Of a DNA stretch of 64,000 bases, positions 55,181 through 64,000 are shown piece by piece. Each line of letters begins with the position of its first letter. The stretch's first letter is position 1. The translations under genes and the position numbers were made by a program. This stretch comes from Ophiostoma sp. CBS 140.51 (lineage: Eukaryota > Ascomycota > Sordariomycetes > Ophiostomatales > Ophiostomataceae): contig JANSLP010000067.1 in the NCBI GenBank assembly GCA_029298735.1, positions 62,001-126,000 of the forward strand, written 5' to 3'. The notes beneath the pieces were generated by a model. That model saw nothing but the letters and a program-made list of their open reading frames with translations. It was not told where the DNA came from and ran no database searches.

Positions 55181-56045
55181 TTACCGCCGTGGGGGTGCGT
55201 TGAAGCCGGGCGGTGGGCCGCCACCGCCGGGGAAGCCAGGCGGCGCAAAACCGCCAGGACCGCCGGGAAAACCTGCAGGAGGGAAGCCAGCCGGGCCGCC
55301 AGGGAAGCCGGGGGGTGCTGAGCGCGTGCGTTAGTAATTGACAACAGAGTGTACAAGGGAGCACAGGAGGGGGGAGGGGACATACGAGCACCACGCCCAA
55401 AACCGGGCGCACCTGGAAAGCCAGGCGGGAAGGGCTGGCCAGGGCCACCGCCCACACCTGCTGCCGGGCCTGCCAGCGAGATGGGTGCGGGGGCACCACG
55501 ACCGGCAGGACGCGCGACACCAGGACCAGCGGCCAGGCCGGATGCTACACCAGCCGTGGGAGCTTTACCGAGGCGGGCGCTGGGGTCGGCGGGCGGCGGG
55601 GACTCGACGGACAGCGAAACGATGTGGGCGCCGCGGACAATGGTGAGGCCGAGGGTGCGCTTCTCTTCGCGCTCAATCGTGGTCGTCGAGGCTTGGCCTG
55701 CACCAGAAGCGGCGGGCTTGGTCTCTTTGCGGCGGATCTTGCGAAACTCTTCGGTGTCGGCGAGGACGAGGTTCATGTGCTTGTCAAAGGCGAGCATCTG
55801 GCCGGTCATTTGGCGGCCGTCGTTGAGTGTGATGCGCATGCGGTAGTTGATCTAGGTTGTTAGCGTACTTCGCAAACGGTTGGGGGAAAGGGGAGGGAGC
55901 ATCGCGATATTGGGGATCGGGGAACGTACGTAACCGGCCTAGAAGAGAGTTTGGTTGTTAGCATGGACGCGACATGAAGCTTCAGAGGAAGGCCGCAAAG
56001 GATAACGCAGGGACTCACCATCTTGCCCTGCTTGTTGGACGCCAT
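55181..56045 (-). CDS. SMB1: Small nuclear ribonucleoprotein SmB/SmB'
   Basis: Core Sm-ring subunit of the U1, U2, U4 and U5 snRNPs. Four exons, 56019-56045, 55930-55938 (9 nt), 55386-55851 and 55181-55317, give 212 aa. The start reads MASNKQGKM-AGY-INYRMR, where AGY is the 9-nt exon. Sm motif 1 is MRITLNDGRQMTGQMLAFDK with HMNLVLADTEEF; Sm motif 2 is LGLTIVRGAHIVSLSVE. The tail is the usual Pro/Gly-rich extension (GRGAPAPISL, then PPGFPGG repeats) ending NAPPRR, with GRG sites suited to arginine methylation. All introns carry GTRNGT-like donors and CTAAC branches. The gene is divergent from RPL11 with start codons 700 nt apart, so they share a promoter region. Confidence 0.94.
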
Positions 56046-56746
56046 CTTGGACAACTTCTGGTGCTGCTGGGCAGCAAGAGAGCTTCCTTTTGAAGATAGG
56101 TTCTTGGTTGGGGTGTTTCAAAAATTGGAGCCAAAGCTTCTCGCCAAGTTTATTATCCCGTTTATAGAGGGTTCTTCAAAGCTCTCTGGTGAGGAGAAGC
56201 TTCGGCGCAGTTTCGTCTTGGGAAGATGGTTCGTCTTGACAAGAGTGGCCGCTGTGGGATGTGCTTGGGGATGCCTGGGGTAGGAGGAAAAAGGGAGAGG
56301 AGGTCGTAAGTGAGGCATCGCGAAACCGCCATCAACAAAACGCCAGGCGCCAATGGCCAAAGTTTCTGCCGTCGCGCGGTGAAGATAGCTGCTCCACTAA
56401 AGCTTAAGTAAGTTGATGGAGCTCAAAGTCTCATCGGAGTTAAGGTCGTCGCCCACCCAAGCTTTGGTTCTCGAGCCCAGACAAGCGGACCGACGACACT
56501 CACGTGACCAAACTAATAGGGTTTTTTGTCCACTGGCGCTCTTTAATTGGTAGTTTCACCGCCCGCACAAAAAAATTGTAGTCCCATTTCCATTTTCCGC
56601 CCATTTTCGCGTCCAGCCCAGAAAATTGTCCACTTAATTTTCCCCCTCGAAATTTTGTCTCGATCTTTTTCCCTTCTTTCTTTGACAACCACCAACCAAC
56701 GACAACATCACCAATTTCCTCAACAACCCCCGAGGCAACAATCAAA
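56046..56746. promoter_or_regulatory. Bidirectional promoter of SmB and RPL11
   Basis: The 700-nt spacer between divergent starts contains TCACGTGACC (56500-56509) and, 8 nt on, TAGGGTTTTTT (56517-56527), whose reverse carries AAACCCTA. The ACCCTA telobox-type word is a known Tbf1/telobox element in fungal ribosomal-protein and snoRNA promoters, and CACGTG is the Cbf1 word. Both lie 220-245 nt before the RPL11 ATG. A T/C-rich leader follows (56640-56700). Confidence 0.6.
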
Positions 56747-57323
56747 ATGGTGAGCCTCCATTCGCAATGCCCTCAATCATGATGAACAGTCGTCTAACAT
56801 CCTCCAGTCCGAGAAGGCCGCCAACCCTATGCGGGAGCTCCGCATCCAGAAGCTCGTCCTCAACATCTCCGTGGGCGAGTCTGGTGACAGACTGACCCGT
56901 GCCGCCAAGGTGCTGGAGCAGCTGTCTGGTCAGACCCCTGTCTACTCCAAGGCCCGCTACACCGTCCGCACGTTCGGTATCCGCCGTAACGAGAAGATCT
57001 CGGTCCACGTCACCATCCGCGGCCCCAAGGCCGAGGAGATTCTGGAGCGTGGCCTCAAGGTCAAGGAGTACGAGCTGCGCAAGCGCAACTTCTCCGAGAC
57101 TGGCAACTTCGGCTTCGGTATCTCCGAGCACATCGACCTGGGCATCAAGTACGACCCCGGTATCGGCATTTACGGCATGGACTTCTACTGCTGCATGACC
57201 CGCCCTGGTGAGCGTGTCTCGCGCCGTCGCCGTGCCAAGGCCCGGGTTGGCTCCAGCCACAAGATCAACCGCGACGAGACCGTCAAGTGGTTCAAGCAGC
57301 GCTTCGACGGCATTGTCCGTTAA
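56747..57323 (+). CDS. RPL11: 60S ribosomal protein L11 (uL5)
   Basis: Ribosomal protein of the central protuberance, binding 5S rRNA. Exon 1 contributes only the ATG (56747-56749); after a 58-nt intron (donor GTGAGC, acceptor CTCCAG, branch CTAAC) exon 2 runs 56808-57323. The product is 172 aa, matching yeast Rpl11 (174). It reads MSEKAANPMRELRIQKLVLN, then RTFGIRRNEKISVHVTIRGP and EHIDLGIKYDPGIGIYGMDF. Splicing directly after the start codon is common in fungal ribosomal protein genes. Codon use is strongly biased. An internal ATG at 56829 also opens the frame but would lose the conserved SEKAANP start. Confidence 0.97.
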
Positions 57324-57664
57324 GTGTAGCACACTCTTTGTGGACACTACAACAAAAATCAAAAACGGGTTAGGAAAATGAATGATATTTCACGGCATGG
57401 GTCTTCGGTACGACATGGAGTTTGTGTTTATTTGCTTGCTTTTCCCTTTTTCCTCGCCTTGAGCGGCCTACGGGCACGGCTTGGAGAGTATGTCAATTAA
57501 GAAAGACAACATTTCGCTTCGATTTTGAATAAAACTCAAATCGAGCAACGGCCTCAGAGACCGACCGGCGCCCCTTGCCGGCTTTCGCATTTCCCATCTA
57601 CTGTCCAAATGCTGAAATGCTGGTGTGATATGTTGTATTTTTGTATTCTATGCTACTCGGTAGA
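57324..57664. other. Short convergent intergenic region
   Basis: 341 AT-rich nt between the stops of RPL11 and the oxidoreductase, presumably holding both 3' UTRs. No gene seen. Confidence 0.7.
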
Positions 57665-58783
57665 CTACTCTGTAGACTTTGTCGTCGGCAGCGTGGCCTC
57701 TGCCGACACCTGGATAACCACTTTGCCAAAGTGCTGGCCGCCAAATAAGTATTGAATGGCCTCTTTGCTCTGGTCAAAGGAAAAGATCCGGTTCATCACT
57801 GGATGGATCTTTTTCTCATTGTAAAACGCCAGCATCTCCTCGAATCGGTCCCGCGGACCATTCAGGATGCCCCTCAATGTCATGTTGCGCCGTAGTGCCA
57901 ACACGTTGATGCCCGTCATATCGTCGCCCTCAGACACCGTGTTGGTCTTGCCGCCCAAGTAGCCGATGCAGTTAATGATGCCGCCAAACGCAATGGCGTC
58001 AAAGGACTGCCGCAGTGTCGAGGCACCGCCGTTCTCAAAGATAATGTCGGCGCCATGTCCCCCCGTCTTTTCCATCACGGCATCCGCCCAACGTGGGGTC
58101 GTCTTGTAGTTGATCAAGTAGTCGCCGCCCATCTTCTTGGCAACCTCGAGCTTGTCGTCCGACGAGGACGTCACCACAGTCGTAGCACCGCTGGCTTTGG
58201 CAATCTGCAGACCGGCGACACTGACACCACCCGTGCCTTGTAGGAGGACAACCTCGCCCTTGCCGCCAGGCTGGCCCAGCGGCCGCATTCCGTTGATGGC
58301 CATCCAGGCCGTGATGGATGCAATGGGCAGACAGCAGGCTTCGATGTCGGATAGATAAGAAGGTGCGGGCATCAAACCAACACTGGGAAAGACACGGTAG
58401 GTCTGCAGGACACCCGGCAGGGGAAGCCCCAGGCCGACGCTCATGTCCACCTCGCGAGCATGCCCGGTGCGGTGTGTGTAGTTGAAAACAGACACGACGC
58501 GGTCGCCCACTTTGTGAACAATCTCAAGGTTCTCGCCGACAGCGATGACGGTGCCGCACATGTCGGAGCAGGGCACGAGCGGCTGCGGCCCGCCCGCATC
58601 TATGGCCTTGTGGTGGCCATAGAGGCCCATGCAGACTTCGGTATCGCGGTAGTTGAGCGAAACAGCGTGGATCTTGACGAGGACTTCATCGGGGCCCGGT
58701 GTCGGCATAGGCGCCGTGGCACGTGTGAGGTTTTCGAGGCCGTCCTGGACTGTTGTCCATTGCTGTACCGTCTTTGTCGTCAT
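57665..58783 (-). CDS. MDR-superfamily NAD(P)-dependent oxidoreductase (quinone oxidoreductase-like)
   Basis: The product is 372 aa in one exon. The GroES-like N-terminal domain reads PGPDEVLVKIHAVSLNYRDT (about 29-48) and PLVPCSDMCGTVIAVGENL; the nucleotide-binding Rossmann fold has VVLLQGTGGVSVAGLQIAKA (about 182-201) followed by VVTSSSDDKL. The GHE zinc motif and structural four-Cys loop of classical alcohol dehydrogenases are absent, so this looks like a zinc-independent or atypical MDR enzyme. Substrate unknown. A second upstream ATG at 58834 would add a hydrophobic 17-residue stretch with no family match; the ATG at 58783 is preferred. A TATAAAAG box lies about 150 nt upstream. Confidence 0.88.
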   Translation of the reverse strand: MTTKTVQQWTTVQDGLENLTRATAPMPTPGPDEVLVKIHAVSLNYRDTEVCMGLYGHHKAIDAGGPQPLVPCSDMCGTVIAVGENLEIVHKVGDRVVSVFNYTHRTGHAREVDMSVGLGLPLPGVLQTYRVFPSVGLMPAPSYLSDIEACCLPIASITAWMAINGMRPLGQPGGKGEVVLLQGTGGVSVAGLQIAKASGATTVVTSSSDDKLEVAKKMGGDYLINYKTTPRWADAVMEKTGGHGADIIFENGGASTLRQSFDAIAFGGIINCIGYLGGKTNTVSEGDDMTGINVLALRRNMTLRGILNGPRDRFEEMLAFYNEKKIHPVMNRIFSFDQSKEAIQYLFGGQHFGKVVIQVSAEATLPTTKSTE

Positions 58784-59343
58784 TTTGATTGCTGTGTGAG
58801 TGAATAAAAAGAAAAACAAAGAAAAAAAATGCAAAGACAGTAAAGCTGCGGAGGCTTTTGTAATTGCGTGGCGACTTGCGGGGAGCTTTGTTGACTAGCG
58901 ATAAGAGGAGCGCAATGCGCCGATGGGCCACTTTTATATGGACAACACCGGAAATATCAGTAATGCACCACAAATGGGGAAACAATGAAGAGTGACATTG
59001 CTGTGAAAATTTGAGACTTCATACATTGAATATCACGGCTATTTCAACATTCAGACAATCTGTGTGAAAACAAACTGGTGTTACTTTGCTTCTAAAGCTA
59101 GTATTAGGTGGGATGGACACCAGGACTATCCCAAAAACAATCAACGTAAAACAAGAAAGTCAAATAAATCAATGCTTGCTTCTTTCATCCATCTCGTTAG
59201 GCCGTTCAGATATCTTCATTCTCCCTAATTTTTCGTCCCCTTGGCCTGACCGTCATTCTGGGTATTTCTCTACTATCGTTCGTTTGATATCAAATCATTA
59301 ACCTTTTGCGATCGTCCCTTCGGGCAATGTGTCCTCAAACACT
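58784..59343. other. Intergenic: oxidoreductase promoter and SFH5 3' flank
   Basis: 560 nt holding the TATA box above and an AT-rich SFH5 downstream region. No gene seen. Confidence 0.65.
58931..58938 (-). promoter_or_regulatory. TATA box of the MDR oxidoreductase gene
   Basis: The minus strand reads TATAAAAG, a full consensus match, about 150 nt upstream of the start codon at 58783. Position supports transcription start within the next 50-100 nt. Confidence 0.6.
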
Positions 59344-60689
59344 TTAGGCCTTGGTCTCCTTGGTCTCGGCGGGCTCAGCGACGGGCTCAGCAGCAGCAGC
59401 CTCCACAGGGGCAGCAGCGGCAACAGGGTCGGCGACAGCAGCGGCAGCAGCCTCCTCGGCCTTAGCGGCCGGAGCAGCCTCCTCAGTAGGCTTGGCCGTC
59501 TCCTCGACAGCAGCCTCCTTGGGAACCTCCTCGACAGCGGCGGCCTCCAGCTTGGTCTCCTTGCCCAGAGACTTGAGGTCCGCAGCCTTGCCGCCGTACT
59601 CCTTGGGCAGACGCTGGCCCAGGTCGGGGATGGCGCTGCTGCCAAACTCAGCGGCCAGACCACCACCATTGGACATGGGATGGAACTTTTTGATCGTCTT
59701 GGCGGCCACAAAGAGCTTCATGAAGGCGTAGACGAAACCCATGATAGCGGGCACGTTGACAAAGAACTTTTCCTTGAGTAGCTCGGGGTAGTTCTGGGCA
59801 AAGACCTTGATGGTCTCGGTGCTCGCAGCCTTGACGCTGGGAGACTGGCGCAGGAAGCTGATGGACTTGTAGTCGTGGACCTGGAAGATCTTATACGGGT
59901 CGTAGTCGGCCGTGATTTGCTTGGTGGCCGAGGCCAAGCCCAGGTCCTGGAGGGCCAGCTCCATCAGAGCCACGCGCCAGTGGAGGAACCTACACACAGT
60001 GTTAGTTTTGACAATAAACACACGGGGAAGGGTGGCTGACGCAGCCGCTTCGCAGCTACGCCAAAAGGGACTTACTCCTGCAAATCACCAAACGTCTTGT
60101 CGATGCTCTTGGTGTTGCCGTACACGTTCCATGTAAACACCTCCTTCGTCTCCGGCTCCTCCGTGTTGTACGCACCCGTCGCGTCCTTGTGGTACGCTGT
60201 CACGTAGCCCAGACCAGCAAACTTGTCGCGGTTGTAGGCCTGCTCGAGCAGCTCCAGCGGCTTGGTCGTCTTGCGCCACGCCAGTGTCTTGAGCAGCTGG
60301 TCCTTGGCCTTGGCGAGGTCGCCGTCGTTGGCATTCAGGTACTTTTGGAAGACGATCTGGCTGGGAACGTGCACGGCCGGGTCGGCGAGCGTGACGCCCC
60401 AGATCTCGGGATGGCCGTGCTCCTGCTGGGCGGCATAGAGGGCCTGGATCGGCGTGACGGTGGGCTTTTCGGGGACAGCAGGCTTGTCTTCCTCAGTGGC
60501 GGCGGCAGCCTCTGTGGTCTCGGTAGGCTTCTCCTCGGCGGCAGGAGCAGCAGCAGTCTCCGTGGGCTTCGTCTCCTCGGTGGTGGCAGGAGCTTCAGCA
60601 GCGGGAGTGGCCTCAACCACAGCGGGAGCCTCGACGGTTTCGGCCGGCTTGGCCGCAGCGGCCGGCGTCTCAACAGGCTTGTCGCTCAT
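59344..60689 (-). CDS. SFH5: SFH5, Sec14-family CRAL-TRIO protein
   Basis: Two exons, 60076-60689 and 59344-59989, give 419 aa; the 85-nt intron (donor GTAAGT, acceptor TGTAG) splits GDLQ-EFLHWRVALME. Residues 1-80 are Ala/Glu/Pro/Thr-rich and probably disordered; the CRAL-TRIO N region (QIVFQKYLNANDGDLAKAKD, about 112-131) and lipid-binding domain follow (KIFQVHDYKSISFLRQSPSV; KFFVNVPAIMGFVYAFMKLF). An Ala/Glu/Pro tail closes the protein. These match fungal SFH5, described as a phosphatidylinositol transfer protein at ER and plasma membrane; the yeast member is a heme protein. The H-x-Y pair at H243/Y245 aligns with the yeast heme-ligand motif, so heme binding is likely here too (inference). 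Confidence 0.93.
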
Positions 60690-61635
60690 TGTGGAAATTG
60701 GAATGCAAGTGTTGCAGTTGGAGATTCAGGGGAGGTGTGTTGAAGAAAAAAGGAAAAGAAAGTGTTGAGGAATGGGGAGAAAGAAAAAGAAGAGAAGAAG
60801 AAGAAAAGAGTAGCAGAATCAGGAGACCAGTGAAGAAAGAAGAACACGAGCGTGCGCCAAGAGGACAGGTTTTGCGTGGACCAGTGACTCGACAAGAGAG
60901 AACAGGGGTTCGTTGGGAGCGGTGACAGACGTCGAAGGAAAAAGAAAGAAAAACATCGGAAGAAGGCTGCAGCTTTCCAAAACCAGGCGGCAGGAAATAC
61001 GAAAAAGCGATCCCGTTGGCCAAGCAGCAAAACACGTTGTTTGCTCTTTCCCTTTTTTGTGCTTCCCTCCCTCTTTCCTTCCCGTGAGGCAGGGCACCCT
61101 GAACAAACGCCCAGCCGAGACTATCGTTTTTTTGTGAGACAGCAGCTGTCCCAGAGTGGGCAGCTCCCCTGAAGCTCCCCTGTCCGCCGCCCGACAGACG
61201 GGCCAGTGACAGAGGGGCACAGGGGCCCGCCATCGGCAGTTTAGTCTGGTTTGTTGGCTCGTTTTGGGGGCTTATTGGTCCGTGCACGGATGTTAGGGGT
61301 GATTGATAAAAAAGGAAAGAGGGCGAGAGGCAAAGATAAGATCCCAGCGCAGGAAGGAGCGTCCCTTCTCCGTGGAACGGAGCCGTCGCCAACAAGCTCC
61401 TTCCGTGACGAGGTGGAGGCAGTCTTGACTGAATAGAGTCAAAAAATGAACGCTGTTCTTTCCTATTTCCGACATCGATATTTTGTACACCCGACAACAC
61501 TGATTTTGACCGAATTAGAAACGCTTTATTTTGATCTCAGCAATCTACCTAATCAGGGGCTGTCTTTCGTTTCTTCCATCTCATCAGCCGGGCTGTTTCG
61601 CATCCCGTCTTCCACCCCCACTTCGTTCACCACTT
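60690..61635. other. Intergenic: SFH5 promoter and transporter 3' flank
   Basis: About 950 nt. Immediately upstream of SFH5 (60740-60860) the plus strand is almost all A/G, a CT-rich leader for SFH5. No gene seen in the rest. Confidence 0.6.
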
Positions 61636-63361
61636 TTAACCCGTCTTCTCCGACACAGTGACTGGGTCGGCCTTATTGTCGACAGCTGCCACCTCCGACG
61701 CGCCGCTCTCGCCCCCGCTGCGCTCCTCAATGCTACCGCCGACGGCTGCCTCCTGATCTCCACCAGCGTCGGGCTGTGCGCGCACCTTCTTTTGAATCTC
61801 GCGCCGGTGCAAGAACCGAATAACAAAGGCGGTGACAATGAGACCAACAGAAATAAAAATTTCGCTGACATAGCCCTTGTGGTAGTTGGGCGCGTCGACT
61901 GTCTGCCAGATGATGAGCGGCAGCCAGGCCTGCACGACATAGGCCATTTCGTTCATGGCGCCCGTGACCAGTGCACGTTCTTCGTTGTCGTCCTTGCAAA
62001 TTTCATGGGCCCACGCAAACGTGAGGCCCGAAATACCGCCGCCGAGCATCGACATGATAAAGCACGCAAACTTCCACCCAAAAGGAATCTTCCAGACTGA
62101 CAGACTAATGTAGACGACAGCGTTGGAGGCGCCGGCAAAGACAATCGGCGGCCAGCGGGCGCCCTTGAAGACGGTGTCGGACGTCCATGCATAGATGAAG
62201 GTGGAGACGACCTGGACGACGGACGCAAACGTCGGGTAGACGTTGTACTGCGACACGGAGTAACCCTCGGACTTGAGCCACAGCGCAAACGCAGGCTGGC
62301 CACCAAAACCCGAGGCGTTGTTGAACAGGATATACAGCAGAACCAGCAAGTACAGGTGCCAGCTGCTAAAGATGCGCTTAATCTTTTGGCGGGTGTAGGG
62401 TGCGCGGTTGGCCCGGCCCTCGAGCTGCATGCGGCGCTTGGCAATGGCGATTTCGTCGGCTGAGAAATACCATGCGCGTGTAATTTCCGGCAGGTCGGGC
62501 ATCATGAAGAAGCCAGCAAAAGCAATGGGCAGAGAAATGACGGCGTCAATGATAAATAGCCACTGCCATCCGCGGAAACCATTGGTGCCGTCTAGGTGGT
62601 AGACGGCGGCCATGAGGTATCCAGAGAACATGCTGCCAATGGCACCGGCAGCGTGGAAGATACAGGACCGTTTGGCGAGTTCTTCACGACGGTACCAGGA
62701 GCCGATGATGTACTGCATGCCTGGGTAAAAGGCACTTTCGGCAAGACCAATAAAGAAACGGAGGACGTAAATCTGTGTGACGTTGTTGCATTTGCAGGTG
62801 AGAATGGTCAGGACAGACCAGAGGACCTCGCAGGCGGGGATCCAAATCGAAGGGCGGACACGAGTAAGAATGAGGTTGCTATTCTGTTAGATTGTAGCAG
62901 GCAGACGAAAGAATAGTGAGGGGGTCTTACCTAGGAACCTCGCCAATAACGTAGCCAACGGTCCAGCAGGTGGTCATGTAGTTGAGCTGGTTGCCAAAGA
63001 GGCCAAGGTCCTCCTGCATACCAGACACAAAGGCGTTGTTGATGTTGACCTGGTCGAGGTACTTCATAAAGTAGCCAAGCGAAGCAAACGTCAGGACGAC
63101 AGCGTCAAGCTTGAACAAGAACTTGCGCTCCTCGGGGCTCTTGTCGAGCGTGTCCCAGAAGTTGGAGCGCCATGTCTGCTTGGGTGTCGCGGCAACGATC
63201 CGCTCAGCGGCGGCACGGTTGGCCACCGTCAAGCCGTCCTTGTCGATGTCATCGTCCGAGGGAGAGGAGTGAAGGCCACCGTCGTGAGATGGGCTGTCCT
63301 CAGCAGACGGTGTCAGTGAGACAGTCCGGTCAACAGCCGTCTTCTCGCCGGAGTCGGCCAT
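61636..63361 (-). CDS. liz1: Pantothenate transporter-like MFS permease (liz1/FEN2 type, Dal5 superfamily)
   Basis: Two exons, 62931-63361 and 61636-62878, give 557 aa; the 52-nt intron has donor GTAAGA and acceptor AATAG, restoring GEVPSNLILTR. Twelve membrane helices of the anion:cation symporter class are visible. Signature text: YFMKYLDQVNINNAFVSGMQ in helix 1, GNQLNYMTTCWTVGYVIGEV in helix 2, AESAFYPGMQYIIGSWYRRE in helix 4, FFMMPDLPEITRAWYFS before the central loop. The LDQVNINNAFVSGM and GNQLNY blocks closely match fission yeast Liz1 and budding yeast Fen2, which take up pantothenate at the plasma membrane. The acidic N-terminal tail (about 1-75) and Ala/Gly/Ser tail at the C-terminus are cytosolic. 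Substrate is inferred from family resemblance; other carboxylates are possible. Confidence 0.85.
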
Positions 63362-64000
63362 TGTGGTGATGTTGTGTAAGGTGGAGAGAATAAATAAAAG
63401 AAATTGAAGGGTAAAAGTAGGACTCAACAGATCACCTGGGGAGGAGGGATAGATGTGCAAGAATAAACGTGGCACACGCCAAGTATTATATATACCGGCT
63501 GGTAGACAGTGACGATCTCTTGTCAATTTGCATGGCCTGCATGGGGAGCACGGATGAGATAGAACAAGTCTGCAGACTTTCTGTATGTGTCTGCAATTAA
63601 TCTGCGCATCGCTCTCGTTATTCCATGCTTGCTCTCCATGCTACTGGATCTGGCCAAGCCCTGTCTCGAGTATCTTGCCATGTTCTACGAAGACGTGTTT
63701 GCTGACCGCTGTGTTACAAAGTTGCAAAAGGTGTGAACCAAGGTTGGAAGCTTTTCTTTGCCTACGGAGTATTTCTTTTCTGTTTAATTTTCATCGTGTA
63801 CTCAATCTCCTGGCCTTCTCCCGTGCAAGTCAGTCTGCCTTGGTAATCCAGAACCCGCAATCCATGCAGCCGCAGCCCACGCAATACCGGCTGCACATGG
63901 TAGCTGGAGTAAAAGTAGTATTTTGTTTCCTTTTTTTTTGTCTTTCGTTTTCTTTTTGTTCCCAAAACATGTCTCCGTGTTGTTCATCTTAGATGGATGA
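63362..64000. other. Promoter of the permease and unassigned right edge
   Basis: About 640 nt with no supported gene. The first 140 nt include a TATA box for the permease. Confidence 0.6.
63486..63494 (-). promoter_or_regulatory. TATA box of the pantothenate transporter-like gene
   Basis: The minus strand reads TATATATAA about 125-135 nt upstream of the ATG at 63361, in the right orientation and spacing for a fungal core promoter. Confidence 0.5.

Noticed and set aside
57665..58834. Upstream in-frame ATG at 58834 for the MDR enzyme as a signal peptide
   Set aside because: The Phe-rich 17 residues it adds come from an A/G-rich leader on the opposite strand and no MDR relative has such an extension; the ATG at 58783 directly starts the family domain.

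Overview
The window is nuclear chromosomal DNA from a filamentous ascomycete (Pezizomycotina), most likely a Sordariomycete. The evidence is short introns with GTRNGT-type donors and CTAAC/CTAAT branch sites, CT-rich stretches upstream of start codons, a Kex2-processed alpha-type pheromone precursor carrying C-x6-C-W peptides of the QWC...GQ.CW type seen in Sordariomycetes, and housekeeping orthologues with typical fungal architecture. The order and species cannot be fixed from the sequence alone. I recognise 18 protein genes and no convincing tRNA, rRNA, transposon or CRISPR.

Layout, left to right: a truncated dipeptidyl aminopeptidase B gene (1-1037, -); clathrin heavy chain (2614-7994, -, three exons); a mitochondrial CCDC90/DUF1640 coiled-coil membrane protein (10323-11108, +); an alpha-factor-like pheromone precursor (11992-12681, -); a SET-domain lysine methyltransferase (14176-15501, -); a secreted VPS62-family protein (18058-19190, +) convergent with an MFS sugar transporter (19532-21253, -); cullin-3 (26089-28710, -) divergent from the mitochondrial Hsp70 escort Zim17 (29675-30391, +); the giant SSU processome protein Utp20 (30854-39781, -); pyruvate carboxylase in eight exons (40616-44949, -); an 8.3-kb stretch with no recognisable gene; mitochondrial pyruvate carrier MPC1 (53219-54331, -); spliceosomal SmB (55181-56045, -) sharing a promoter with ribosomal protein L11 (56747-57323, +); an MDR-type quinone oxidoreductase-like enzyme (57665-58783, -); SFH5 (59344-60689, -); and a liz1/FEN2-type pantothenate transporter (61636-63361, -).

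These are mostly unrelated housekeeping genes, so there is no operon or cluster logic. Two functional pairings are worth noting: pyruvate carboxylase and the mitochondrial pyruvate carrier compete for cytosolic pyruvate and lie about 8 kb apart; and the pheromone precursor is built from spacers made only of X-Ala/X-Pro dipeptides, the substrate class of the dipeptidyl aminopeptidase encoded 11 kb away.

The most interesting items are the pheromone precursor, which has three identical QWCPLFGQSCW copies plus a diverged copy placed where it should also mature into a different peptide, and a set of very small internal exons (8 and 12 nt in pyruvate carboxylase, 9 nt in SmB). I assigned all splice sites by reading-frame continuity and family conservation, without transcript evidence.
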